Shown: positions 23,327 to 33,273 of the stretch, one piece after another
Layout of the letters: each line of letters begins with the position of its first letter
How positions within the stretch are numbered: position 1 is the stretch's first letter
Source: JAEDES01 sp964470055
GTDB taxonomy: Bacteria > Bacillota_I > Bacilli_A > RF39 > UBA660
Length of the DNA: 59,010 nt
NCBI GenBank assembly: GCA_964470055.1
Contig: CAYXZZ010000002.1
Span: 1 to 59,010 of the forward strand
Direction of reading: 5' to 3'
Position numbers and translations under genes: made by a program
The notes under the pieces: model-generated
What the model was told of the DNA's origin: nothing
The model's database searches: none
The model's input: the letters and a program-made list of their open reading frames with translations, nothing else

Positions 23327-26300
23327 ATGAAAAAAAATAAAAGAGAAGTAGAATTTGAAATTGGCCTTGATGGTACAGTTGTTAATAGTAAAAAGAAAAA
23401 TAATAATGTTGAATTTGAAGTTGGCTTAGATGGTACAGTAAGAAAAAATAATCTTAGTTCACAAAAGCAAAAAAAGACTTCATCTAAAAAAGATGAGGCT
23501 TCTGTTTTCAAAAAGATTGGTAAAACAATTATTAATATCCCTACTTTAATGGGTGAGGGTGCAATGAAAACAGTAGAAAATGTTGGAGACTGGGCTAACA
23601 AAGCATCCGAAGTAATAGACAAACCAGTAAAAAAAGCATTATCAAAACTTATCCTAGGTTATACTGATGAAGAAGCAGAAAAATTCATTCAAGAAGAACT
23701 AGAAGCTAATAGAAAATATAGAGAAGAAGATACAACTCAAAATATTTTAGATTATGTAGGATGGGATGATGAATTTAGACAAAAGTATGAAAAGGATTCA
23801 TTTGTTAGAAGTGATAACACTGCAGGGCAAGTTGTTAAAGCTGTTGGTGGAATGGTTCCCCAATTAGTTGTAGGTCAAGCAGCAGGGTCACCGCTTCCAA
23901 CCAAATCAACAGTTGGACTATCTACAGGTAAGAAGATTTTAACAACCGCTGGAAATGTGGGGAAAACAGCTTTGTCGACAGCTCCAAGTAACTTTGTTTT
24001 GGCAACAAGTGCATATGGGGGAGCCTTAGAAGAAGCATATAAAGCAGGAGCCACAGAAGATGAAGCAGAAAAATATGCTTTCTTATCAACAACAACAGAA
24101 TTAGCAACAGAGTGGATAACTGGAGGCATCCCAGGAATAGAAGGAACTGGTATTATCGACAATGGAGTTAAAGGATTAATCGATAAATCAACAGGAAAAC
24201 TAAAAGGGGATGTTTCAAAAGCAATGGCCAAAGCTATATTAAATTTTGGTTATGAGGCAGTTGGAGAAGGTTTAGAAGAAGCAATTTCAGAAATAGTTAG
24301 TCCTATGATAAAAAATGCGACTTATTCTGAAGGTGAAAAAATAGACTGGAATAATGTATTTCAATCTGCGATTATTGGGGCAACTGTAGGTGGATTCCTA
24401 AATGCACCAGGAACTATTTCAGATTATAAAAATAATCTAAATAGTCAAAAAGCAACTTTACCTACAGGAACGGTATCACAACAAGAAACTAACAATACAT
24501 CTATTGAAGGGAATCCTCTTATAAATAATCAAAAAGCAACATTACCAATTGCAAATATGACAGTTAATAATGCTGCTAATACAGAAAATAATAATTCATT
24601 TGAATTTGTACAAAGTGATAATGCAAAGATTAATAATCTAAGAGAAAGTGCTAGTAGATATTTAGATAATAGTGATGCATCTAAATCATTTATTAGTACT
24701 GCAGAAAAATTAGTTAATGATAAAGGATACAATATTGTTTTAGATAATAGTTTAACTTCTCCAACTGGTAATCAAGTAAATGCACAAATAAAAGCATTAG
24801 AAAATGGAGAAGTAGAAATAAGAATTAATCCTAATTCAGAACGAGCTGGTGAATTTTTATTAGTTCATGAGGTGACTCATTCTATTGAAACCAAAGAAAT
24901 GGTTGACTTGGTTATGGATTATGCTTCGAAACATTCAGAATTTAATGATGCTTTAGAAGCATTGAAACAAACTTACGGAACAGACTCTATTACTAGTGAA
25001 GTTTTAGCAGATATTTCTGGTCAATTGTTTGGAAATCAAGAATTTATAAACTCACTGTCATTAAAGAAACCTAATATATTTAAGAGAATATATAATTCTA
25101 TTGTTTCTTTAGCAAACAAGATAACTGGTAATTCTAAAGAATCTTTATTTATTAGCAATTTAAAAAGTAAGTGGGAAAATGCATATAGACAAGCTGATGT
25201 TAATACCACAAAAGAAAATTTAAAGAATGACGAAAAACTTTCATTAAGTAAAAATGCTTTACAAGAAGTTTCTGAAGTTGTTAAACAAACCAGAGAACAA
25301 GCAGAAAAAGATCCAAGGCAATTTGTTAAATTAAAAGATAATACAATTAAGTCATTAGTTGACTATGGTATTAAAGATTTACCTATGTTAGAAAGAAGTG
25401 GACATGTTAGAGAAAATATTCTGACAGAAGCCGAAGCAAAAAAATTAGGATACAGTGTAAAAAATAAACATTATCATGGCCTTGGTGTAAAAAAATACTT
25501 AGAAATTATTAATTCTATGGATAATCCAATAGCAATATATCAATATACTGAAAAAGGAAAATATTCTAATGATAATTTTATTGTTGTTACACCAATTGAA
25601 ATAGAAGGAAAAAGATCCATTGTTCCAGTAGAAATTAATAGTAAAGGACAATATAACCAAGTTGAAATTGATTTTAATAAGATTAAATCTTCTTATTTAG
25701 AAACAAAATCTAATTATTTAGATAATCTATTAAAAGAAGGCAAAATAAAAGAGATATTCACCCAGTCAAGTGCTGAGCAAACATCTCTTAGTACTAATAA
25801 TATACCACAAAACGAAAAAAATGTAAACAAATTTAAAGAAAAAACAACTAAGAACAACAATAATAGTGATATAAAACATTCTGCAGAATCAAATAGTTTG
25901 TGGGACGAATATATAGAGAATAATTATAAATCAACTGGAACAAAAACAGAATTAAATAATATTCGTAAAAAAGATAATGTTTCAACAGAACAAAAACTAC
26001 TTGATAAAAAAACAGATAAAATCACTAAAAAATATGAAAAAGAAAAAGAAAAATCTAAAAAGTATATTACTAAAAATGCTGCTAAGATTTTAGAATTTGA
26101 TAATTACAATCAGAAGAAAGAATTTCAAGAATTAATCACTGACTACTATGGTAATCCCAATTATGAAACCATAAGAAAGGATATTAAGGAAAAATTCAGT
26201 GAAAAAAGAATTGAATATATCAATGATGAATTAAAAGAAATTAAAAGACATATAAGAGGTACAGATTTAAAAGTTGATGATTATGTTAAGAAAAATCTAA

Positions 26301-29300
26301 CAGATTATAATTTCTTTAGAAAAAGTAACTTTAATAAATTAAAACTAAAGAATGATGGAATATCTATTGATTCATTTTATACAGAATTAACAGAACAATA
26401 TCCTAGTATCTTTAGCAAAGATATAGCAAATGAAGTTGATCAATTATATAGATTATCTGAGTTTATGGATGAAGACATTACGTTAGTGGAAAAGTATCAT
26501 TTAGATGATAAAGTACTTGATGAAGCTGCTAAATATATATATGATTCTATAAAGAATGAAGATAATATTGATGATCTAATTAATAGTATCTCAATATCAC
26601 CAAAAGAAATTAGAAAAGAAAAGACAATAGAATATAGAGAATTTGCAGAAAGTTTCTTAGAGAACTCTGATTCCTGGAATGATAAAAAAATGGGATTAAG
26701 TTATAAAGTAAATACTATGAAAAGAAACTTTTATGATGTTATGGGAAAAGCAGATGGAGAAAGAATGTATACAAACTTTATTGAACCTATCTTTAAACAT
26801 AACAGTCAAATGCAAAAAGATATTCAGTCTTATAACTCTAAAATTGAGAAATTAAAACTAAATGAAAAAGAATCAATTGCAGTTCAAATGTTTGGCGAAT
26901 ACAAATATAACCCAGAAACGTTAGTAACTGGGCCTCAAATCGACGAATTCATTGAGACTAACAAATTGGACTACAAAAAGATTTCAGAGGCTGTAGAGGT
27001 ATTTAGAGGTATTTACGACGAAGTCTTTCCTAGAATAAATAGTGTTTTAAAAGAACAAGGTTATAAAGAAATCGAATATAGAAAAGGATATTTCCCACAT
27101 TTTACGGGTGAAAGTCCTAATTCAACAATAGGAAAATTCCTTGAAAAGATGGGATGGAAGTTTAAAGATAATAGTATTCCTACAGATATAGCAGGTATAA
27201 CTGAAATGTTTAAACCAGGAAAAGTTTGGACTTCTTTTTCTCAACGAAGAAAAGGAAAATTCACAGACTACAATGCATTACAAGGATTTGATAATTACAT
27301 TCGTGGAGCAATGGAAACAATCTACTTTACTGAAGATATTCAAAAATTACGTGCATTAGAAAACGAAATAAGATATCAACATTCAGATAGTGGAGTACAA
27401 GCTCAAATCGATGAAATTCATTATGATAATTCTTTAACATTTGAAGAAAAACAAGAAAAAATAGATAAGATTTATGCTAAATACATAACTCCAATGAATA
27501 ATTTAGTTACAGAATTAAGAGATTATACAAATGGAATAGCAAATAAAAAGTCAGGTCTTGATAGAACAATGGAATCATTAACTAATAGAAAAGTATATAG
27601 TGTTATGCAAAACATTAGTAATAGATTATCAGCAAACATGGTAGGTTTAAATTTTGGTAGTGCTATAACCAACTTTATACCAATAACACAAGCGACATCA
27701 CAAGTTAAGACAAAGTACTTATTAAAAGGACTAAAAGAAGCTGTTAAAAATCAATATACTTCAGATGGATTTGAAACAAAATCTGTTTTTTTAACGTCTA
27801 GATTAAATGCTGCAGATAGATTATATAAGACAAAATTAGAAAAATTATCTAATAAAGCAAACTTTATGTTTGAAGGAATAGATTCAATTACATCAAATGC
27901 AATCGTTAGAGGGAAGTATTATGAAAATATTTCTAAAGGAATGGCTGAATACAATGCAATGAGAAATGCTGATGAATTTGCCAGAGATTTAATCGCTGGT
28001 AGAACAAAAGGTGAAATGCCTACTGCATTTAATTCTAAGAATCCATTAATAAGAATGTTTACTGCTTTTCAATTAGAAGTTAATAATCAATATGGATATA
28101 TGTTTAAAGATTTACCTAGAGATCTTAAAGATGAAGGACTAAATAAACTAATTGGTGGATTTATAAAAATGTTTATTGGAGCATGGCTATATAACCAACT
28201 TACAGAAAAAGTTGTGGGACGTAAATCAGCATTTAGTCCAGCTGATACGATAGAAGAGATTTATAGTACAGCAACTAATAAGAATCTAGATATTAAAGAA
28301 AAGTCAACAAAAATTCTAGAAAATATAACTCAAGATATTCCATTTGTTGGAAGTTTAGTTGGCGGAGGAAGATTACCTATTTCTAGTGTTGCTAATCCAT
28401 TAAATGTTATAAAAGGAGAAAGCACAGTCGCTGATGAAGCAAAAAAATTACTTTACTATACAGTGTTACCTTTTGGTGGAGGACAATTAAAGAAAACTAA
28501 TGAAGGTATCGCAATGTACGCAAATGACAAAAAAATTAAAGGTAGTTATACATCAACAGGAAAACTAAGATTTGAAGCAGAAAAAGATCCATTATCAGTC
28601 ATTCAAAATGTACTTTTTGGACAATATTCTAGTAAAAATGCTAGAGAATATTTCAATAATGCATATCTTCCTTTAGATGAAAAATCACAAAAGGAAATAG
28701 AATCACTAGATATTTCTGTAAGTGATTACCGTAAATATAGAGATCATTTAAGAGAATTATCAGATATTAAGTCAGATAAAGATGAAGACGGAGATCCAAT
28801 TTCAGGAACTGCTTCAGGTAAAAAAGCATATGCAATAATGAATAGTAACTATTCCAAAAAAGAAAAAAACTATCTATTATCTAAATTAAGTTCATCTGAA
28901 AAGAAAACTACAGTTAAGGATTTAGAGAAAATCTCAAATTCTGAAGAAACTTATAAGTTCTTTTATGGTTTAAATTATGAAAATAGAGAAAGATTCTTAG
29001 ATGAATTAAATTCATATAACATAAATTGTGATACTTTAGTTGATTATTATAAAAAAAGAAAAGAGTATCAAGAGGATTATACTTCTCAATTTAGCAAAAT
29101 TAAGATAATTGATTATCTACAATCATCTAAATTAGATGACAAGACTAAATATTATTTATATAGCAAAGATTATAGTAGTGAAAACGAAAAACTACTTTTG
29201 GATACTTTCAAGATTGATATTGACGATTATTTCAAAGTTATTAAATACCAAGATACAATTAATAGCAAGTATAGAAACCAAAACAAAGTTCGCAAAAATA

Positions 29301-29470
29301 AAATGTTTGGATATATTAATAATATGGACTTAAATTCTAAGCAAAAAATAGTCTTATTCAAAGTAGCTGGATATACTAATTCATCGACTAAGAAAGCAAT
29401 GTATACATATATTAATGGATTAAACATTTCAGCCAATGAAAAGAAGAAAATATTTGAGAGTCTTTATTAA
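23327..29470 (+). CDS. Giant polyvalent virion protein with zinc-protease motif and MuF-C-like domain
   Basis: 2047 residues. Two short N-terminal repeats (EFEIGLDGTVV / EFEVGLDGTVR), a glycine/alanine-rich hydrophobic segment (~160-240), the zinc-protease motif HEVTHSIE (~514), a MuF-C-like region (~640-810, including KDLPMLERSGHVRENILTEA), long charged coiled-coil stretches and a membrane-like helix (~1611-1628, FIKMFIGAWLYNQL). Such polyvalent proteins are packaged and injected with the DNA. ATG 23327 follows AAAGGGTG. Confidence 0.75.
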   Translation: MKKNKREVEFEIGLDGTVVNSKKKNNNVEFEVGLDGTVRKNNLSSQKQKKTSSKKDEASVFKKIGKTIINIPTLMGEGAMKTVENVGDWANKASEVIDKPVKKALSKLILGYTDEEAEKFIQEELEANRKYREEDTTQNILDYVGWDDEFRQKYEKDSFVRSDNTAGQVVKAVGGMVPQLVVGQAAGSPLPTKSTVGLSTGKKILTTAGNVGKTALSTAPSNFVLATSAYGGALEEAYKAGATEDEAEKYAFLSTTTELATEWITGGIPGIEGTGIIDNGVKGLIDKSTGKLKGDVSKAMAKAILNFGYEAVGEGLEEAISEIVSPMIKNATYSEGEKIDWNNVFQSAIIGATVGGFLNAPGTISDYKNNLNSQKATLPTGTVSQQETNNTSIEGNPLINNQKATLPIANMTVNNAANTENNNSFEFVQSDNAKINNLRESASRYLDNSDASKSFISTAEKLVNDKGYNIVLDNSLTSPTGNQVNAQIKALENGEVEIRINPNSERAGEFLLVHEVTHSIETKEMVDLVMDYASKHSEFNDALEALKQTYGTDSITSEVLADISGQLFGNQEFINSLSLKKPNIFKRIYNSIVSLANKITGNSKESLFISNLKSKWENAYRQADVNTTKENLKNDEKLSLSKNALQEVSEVVKQTREQAEKDPRQFVKLKDNTIKSLVDYGIKDLPMLERSGHVRENILTEAEAKKLGYSVKNKHYHGLGVKKYLEIINSMDNPIAIYQYTEKGKYSNDNFIVVTPIEIEGKRSIVPVEINSKGQYNQVEIDFNKIKSSYLETKSNYLDNLLKEGKIKEIFTQSSAEQTSLSTNNIPQNEKNVNKFKEKTTKNNNNSDIKHSAESNSLWDEYIENNYKSTGTKTELNNIRKKDNVSTEQKLLDKKTDKITKKYEKEKEKSKKYITKNAAKILEFDNYNQKKEFQELITDYYGNPNYETIRKDIKEKFSEKRIEYINDELKEIKRHIRGTDLKVDDYVKKNLTDYNFFRKSNFNKLKLKNDGISIDSFYTELTEQYPSIFSKDIANEVDQLYRLSEFMDEDITLVEKYHLDDKVLDEAAKYIYDSIKNEDNIDDLINSISISPKEIRKEKTIEYREFAESFLENSDSWNDKKMGLSYKVNTMKRNFYDVMGKADGERMYTNFIEPIFKHNSQMQKDIQSYNSKIEKLKLNEKESIAVQMFGEYKYNPETLVTGPQIDEFIETNKLDYKKISEAVEVFRGIYDEVFPRINSVLKEQGYKEIEYRKGYFPHFTGESPNSTIGKFLEKMGWKFKDNSIPTDIAGITEMFKPGKVWTSFSQRRKGKFTDYNALQGFDNYIRGAMETIYFTEDIQKLRALENEIRYQHSDSGVQAQIDEIHYDNSLTFEEKQEKIDKIYAKYITPMNNLVTELRDYTNGIANKKSGLDRTMESLTNRKVYSVMQNISNRLSANMVGLNFGSAITNFIPITQATSQVKTKYLLKGLKEAVKNQYTSDGFETKSVFLTSRLNAADRLYKTKLEKLSNKANFMFEGIDSITSNAIVRGKYYENISKGMAEYNAMRNADEFARDLIAGRTKGEMPTAFNSKNPLIRMFTAFQLEVNNQYGYMFKDLPRDLKDEGLNKLIGGFIKMFIGAWLYNQLTEKVVGRKSAFSPADTIEEIYSTATNKNLDIKEKSTKILENITQDIPFVGSLVGGGRLPISSVANPLNVIKGESTVADEAKKLLYYTVLPFGGGQLKKTNEGIAMYANDKKIKGSYTSTGKLRFEAEKDPLSVIQNVLFGQYSSKNAREYFNNAYLPLDEKSQKEIESLDISVSDYRKYRDHLRELSDIKSDKDEDGDPISGTASGKKAYAIMNSNYSKKEKNYLLSKLSSSEKKTTVKDLEKISNSEETYKFFYGLNYENRERFLDELNSYNINCDTLVDYYKKRKEYQEDYTSQFSKIKIIDYLQSSKLDDKTKYYLYSKDYSSENEKLLLDTFKIDIDDYFKVIKYQDTINSKYRNQNKVRKNKMFGYINNMDLNSKQKIVLFKVAGYTNSSTKKAMYTYINGLNISANEKKKIFESLY

Positions 29471-29483
29471 AGGAGGGGAATAA

Positions 29484-30824
29484 ATGGGACAAAATTATAC
29501 TCCTAAATATGATAATGAAAACATAACATTTGGTTATTTGAAAAAATTATTAGGAAATTCAATAACAAATGTTACTGATAGTGAATCTCAGATTATAAAC
29601 TTTTGTAAAAATTATGGTAGTACTCCAATTCCACCATATAATGAGGGTGATACCTGGACAACTAATGATAAGATATACAAATGTAAGAAGAGCCGAGAAA
29701 TCGGCTCTTTTAATATGTCAGATTGGACACTAATATACGATAAGACAACCAACGAAATAATTTCAAATAATTTTCTATTTCTATCATCTGTAAAACTAAT
29801 AGATAGTTCTGATAACAAGATAGAAACATTTAGCCAATATGATGATCCATCATTAAATTGGGAAAGTAATGAAATAAAAGATATGCATTTAGGAGATTAT
29901 TATCAAAACTTAAATACATATAAGACATATATCTATTCTCTAATAGACAACGAGTATATTTGGGAAGAGATAAATGTTACGACAATAATATTTGATTCTG
30001 TAACTGGTCATAGAAATATATTTTTAAAAAGACCGGATAGTTATACTGAAGGTGACATTTGGAGAATTAATAATGTTGATGATATTCAATTATATTCAGG
30101 TGCTCAACTTAATGATTTCTTTAGAGCAAAAAATACAAATACTGAATTTTTAAGTAGCGATTTTGACAGAATCACTGATGAATTATCATTGAAAGCTAAT
30201 ATCTATTCACAAGCCGGAATTCTTATTCTTTCTGAAAAATTATTAACTAATCTTCAGTATGTTTCTTCAGGTAGATATAACGGATATGACTTATTAGGAT
30301 TTAATAAGTATTACACCGTATCGGGAACAGCAATCGATAATTCTGATTTAGCTCTTGATGTTGATCTACCAGATAACTTTAATGTAGTATCCGCATATAT
30401 AACTGTATTTCATACTCCTGTGTATTGGAATTATTGGGATACAGATACACAAGCATCAACAGATAAATGGGGTTATTCAAGAAATATTAGATTATACAAA
30501 ATGATTAGCGAAAACAATTTTAAACTATACATGGCTTTTGCTAATGAATATAGAATGGAATTTTTAAGCTCTGAAATAGAAGAAATAGAAAATGCATTTA
30601 GAGAAACATCGTGGAATCCAGCTAATACAGAAGGAACCAGTATCGAAAAGAAAACAACATTTAATATAAAGTCTTATTTGAATCGAACTGGCAAAACAAA
30701 ATTAATAATAAGAACTGGTGATGAATTACCAACAACAGATAATGATATTGTTTCAAAAACAGGAATGGCAAGAGCTGTAATAAATATATTAGGATATATT
30801 GATCCAAAAGGAGGGAATATTTAA
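29484..30824 (+). CDS. Tail/appendage structural protein
   Basis: 446 residues, beta-rich, with repeated short motifs around EGDTWTTNDKIYKC and EGDIWRINNVDDIQ that look like carbohydrate-binding-type repeats in tail proteins. AAAGGAGG precedes the ATG. It contains a strong hairpin at 29688-29711. Exact role unknown. Confidence 0.62.
   Translation: MGQNYTPKYDNENITFGYLKKLLGNSITNVTDSESQIINFCKNYGSTPIPPYNEGDTWTTNDKIYKCKKSREIGSFNMSDWTLIYDKTTNEIISNNFLFLSSVKLIDSSDNKIETFSQYDDPSLNWESNEIKDMHLGDYYQNLNTYKTYIYSLIDNEYIWEEINVTTIIFDSVTGHRNIFLKRPDSYTEGDIWRINNVDDIQLYSGAQLNDFFRAKNTNTEFLSSDFDRITDELSLKANIYSQAGILILSEKLLTNLQYVSSGRYNGYDLLGFNKYYTVSGTAIDNSDLALDVDLPDNFNVVSAYITVFHTPVYWNYWDTDTQASTDKWGYSRNIRLYKMISENNFKLYMAFANEYRMEFLSSEIEEIENAFRETSWNPANTEGTSIEKKTTFNIKSYLNRTGKTKLIIRTGDELPTTDNDIVSKTGMARAVINILGYIDPKGGNI
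29688..29711 (+). terminator. Intragenic terminator-like hairpin 3
   Basis: AAGAGCCGA, GAAA tetraloop, TCGGCTCTT, then TT: nine perfect pairs. It lies inside the gene (encoding KKSREIGSF) and would stop unmodified polymerase. Confidence 0.62.
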
Positions 30825-31202
30825 ATGTTTAAACAAGACAAAAAAGAGCCAACTATTATAAAATGCAATCGTGGAAACAAGGGGAGTATTACTGTTCGCA
30901 AAAAAAATAAGAATACAGGAGAGTTTGAAAAATTTAATGCAGGGGATAAAGTTGTTCTTTCAGTTAAGCAAAATTTTGCTGAAGAAGAGCCTGCAATAAG
31001 AAAAATAATAGAAGTAACTGAAGAAACTGATTCAGTTACTTTTTCTTTATCAAAAGATGATACTACAATTGGGGAACTAATTTCAGAACCAGTAACATAC
31101 CAATATGATATCGCAATAAACGATGACAATACAATATTAGGATATGATGACGATGGTCCAAAGAAGTTTATTGTTTATCCGGAAGGAAGTAATGACCAAT
31201 GA
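30825..31202 (+). CDS. Tail accessory protein (125 aa)
   Basis: Beta-rich (GSITVRKKNKNTGEFEKFNA ... KVVLSVKQNF). The pattern resembles small proteins that precede fibre genes in Gram-positive phages and may be a fibre-attachment or baseplate upper-type domain. Its stop overlaps the next start by four bases. Confidence 0.6.
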   Translation: MFKQDKKEPTIIKCNRGNKGSITVRKKNKNTGEFEKFNAGDKVVLSVKQNFAEEEPAIRKIIEVTEETDSVTFSLSKDDTTIGELISEPVTYQYDIAINDDNTILGYDDDGPKKFIVYPEGSNDQ

Positions 31203-32518
31203 TTGAAATTGAGAATACAATTGAATTAATAGCAGAAATCGAAACCAATGAAGCGGATATAGAAGCTGAAATTTCTAATGTAGGTCCGCAAGGACCTGCT
31301 GGTAAAACCCCAAAAATAAAAATAGGAACAGTAACAACTTTAGAGCCTGGAACTGAAGCTACTGCATCAATCCGCGGTACAGATGAAGAACCAATTATTG
31401 ATTTTGGCATACCACGAGGAACTGATGGCAATGTAGAATTTGAAAATTTGACTGAAGAACAGAAAAATGAATTAAAAGGTGCCCCTGGTAAAACACCAAG
31501 TATCCAAATAGGAACAGTAGCAACCTTAGAATCCAATGAAAATGCAACGGTAACAAGAAGTGGTACAGATGAAGAACCACTTTTAAATTTTGGTATACCA
31601 AAAGGAGAAGGACTAAAATATGTATATCTTGAAAGTGGAGTAGGAACATCAACTTCTAAGCCAATAATATTTGCAGAACGTATTCCGGGAATATATCTTT
31701 TTCCTGCTCAATCTGGACAAATTACTTTATATGCTAAAGCTTCTTTAGACTGTACAAGTGTTAATTATAGAGAAATTCATTTTAGAGAATTGATTATTAT
31801 AAAAAATATAGTAGAAGCAGAAGAAAAAGAATGCGTTGGATATTGTGTAGATTCAGGATTGGATTTATGTTTTGTTTTAAAAGACAGTACACTACCTTCT
31901 GGAATTTTTTTTCAATCACGTACTGTAACAAGTCCATATGCAAAACGAAGTGGTGCCAATATTACCGGAACATATACCTTTTCATATTATTTGCCGAAGT
32001 GCACAGAAGTTCCCACAGATGACGCACATTTAATAAATAAAAAATATGTAGATAATCTTTTAGTTGAAGTCAATTCAAAACTCTTAGATAAAGTTGAACA
32101 GACAGATATTGATTATTTAATTGCTGACATTGTCGAATTAAACGACTCTGTTAGATATTTAATATATAGTGATTACGAAGCTAAAAAAACAGGACGAAAA
32201 ATTGATGATAAAGAAGAATGGTGTAAAATCTCTAATTTCACGTTAGGACCTAATGTGGAAACATGGTATCCAATTTGTGAAATTCCAAAAAATGCAATCA
32301 GACGAAGATATTTTGCTTCGGTCAATGTAGAAGGAAACAGTTATGATTTTCCGTTTTGCTATCCTAATAAATCTACTGGAACCACACAGGCAATTACAAC
32401 TTATTATAATCAAGAAACAGGAATATTATATGCAATGTTTAACTACGATTATGTTGCAAATGCAAGCGGAACAGTTGAAATCTATTATACAGAAAGTGAA
32501 ACGGTTGAAATAGAATAA
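31199..32518 (+). CDS. Tail fibre/receptor-binding protein with collagen-like segments
   Basis: 439 residues. An N-terminal helix, then two repeats of GPQGPAGKTPKIKIGTV / GAPGKTPSIQIGTV followed by GTDEEPxxxFGIPxG, which are short collagen-like and linker repeats of trimeric phage fibres. The C-terminal ~280 residues are beta-rich and probably bind the host surface. It is the last structural gene before lysis genes. Confidence 0.8.
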   Translation: MIEIENTIELIAEIETNEADIEAEISNVGPQGPAGKTPKIKIGTVTTLEPGTEATASIRGTDEEPIIDFGIPRGTDGNVEFENLTEEQKNELKGAPGKTPSIQIGTVATLESNENATVTRSGTDEEPLLNFGIPKGEGLKYVYLESGVGTSTSKPIIFAERIPGIYLFPAQSGQITLYAKASLDCTSVNYREIHFRELIIIKNIVEAEEKECVGYCVDSGLDLCFVLKDSTLPSGIFFQSRTVTSPYAKRSGANITGTYTFSYYLPKCTEVPTDDAHLINKKYVDNLLVEVNSKLLDKVEQTDIDYLIADIVELNDSVRYLIYSDYEAKKTGRKIDDKEEWCKISNFTLGPNVETWYPICEIPKNAIRRRYFASVNVEGNSYDFPFCYPNKSTGTTQAITTYYNQETGILYAMFNYDYVANASGTVEIYYTESETVEIE

Positions 32519-32531
32519 GAAAGGAGTAAAA

Positions 32532-32873
32532 ATGGATAATGAAGAATTCCTAAAAATGGAAAGAGAACTAGGAAGAATAGACGGAAGTGTAAAATCTGCT
32601 CATAGGAGAATTGATTCTTTAGAAAAAGTTGTTAATGTTGTATATGAATTATCATCAAGTGTTAAAGTCATGGCAGAAAAAATGAACTATATGAATGATA
32701 ATATATCAGATATTAAAAACAGTGTAAAAAATGATATATCTAATATTAGATCTAATATAGATGAATATCATCATAAAGAACCAAATAAATTAATATTTAA
32801 TGCAAAAAATGCAGTAATAACAGGAATAATTGCAGTATTAGTAGCAGCAATAATGGGATTAATTTTAAAATAG
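32532..32873 (+). CDS. XhlA-like lysis accessory protein
   Basis: 113 residues: an N-terminal charged coiled coil (MDNEEFLKMERELGRIDGSV) and a C-terminal transmembrane helix (AVITGIIAVLVAAIMGLIL), the layout of haemolysin XhlA proteins that work with the holin. AAGGAG precedes the ATG. Confidence 0.8.
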   Translation: MDNEEFLKMERELGRIDGSVKSAHRRIDSLEKVVNVVYELSSSVKVMAEKMNYMNDNISDIKNSVKNDISNIRSNIDEYHHKEPNKLIFNAKNAVITGIIAVLVAAIMGLILK

Positions 32874-32885
32874 GAGGAAATAAAA

Positions 32886-33272
32886 ATGATAGATTTATTA
32901 ATTGGATTAGTAGCTGCAATGGTTGCTAATTTTTTATTGGGAACAAATTTAGCAACATTGAAGGATGAATTTGATAAAAAGAAAATGTTATCTGGTCTTT
33001 TAAAGATTGGTGGAGTGGTGTTAGGAGTAGGTGCAATGTTAGGTTGTGCATACCTAACAAAAGATATTATGGTTATTAACATTAATAATCAAAATGTAAA
33101 CTTGTTAGATGCAATGAGAATGATTTTTGTTTCTGGAATTACTTATTATGGTGCTCAAGATGTTAGCAAATTAATAAAGATATTAAATGTCAAAGTTCCA
33201 GTAGCAGAAAAAACAGAAGAAAACACAATAACAATAGCTGAACAAAACATTATTGAAATTGAGGAGGAATAA
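32886..33272 (+). CDS. Holin
   Basis: 128 residues. Hydrophobic segments at ~3-20, ~40-58 and ~80-95, and an acidic C-terminal tail (EENTITIAEQNIIEIEEE). Position between the XhlA-like protein and endolysin supports the call. It would form membrane lesions that release the endolysin. Confidence 0.78.
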   Translation: MIDLLIGLVAAMVANFLLGTNLATLKDEFDKKKMLSGLLKIGGVVLGVGAMLGCAYLTKDIMVININNQNVNLLDAMRMIFVSGITYYGAQDVSKLIKILNVKVPVAEKTEENTITIAEQNIIEIEEE

Positions 33273-33273
33273 T

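Noticed and set aside
23158..23622. Reverse-strand ORF of 154 codons
   Set aside because: It lies opposite two well-supported structural genes with good ribosome sites and has biased, low-complexity content.
24069..24231. Reverse-strand ORFs inside the giant polyvalent gene
   Set aside because: They are hydrophobic mirror frames of an Ala/Gly-rich segment and have no ribosome sites.
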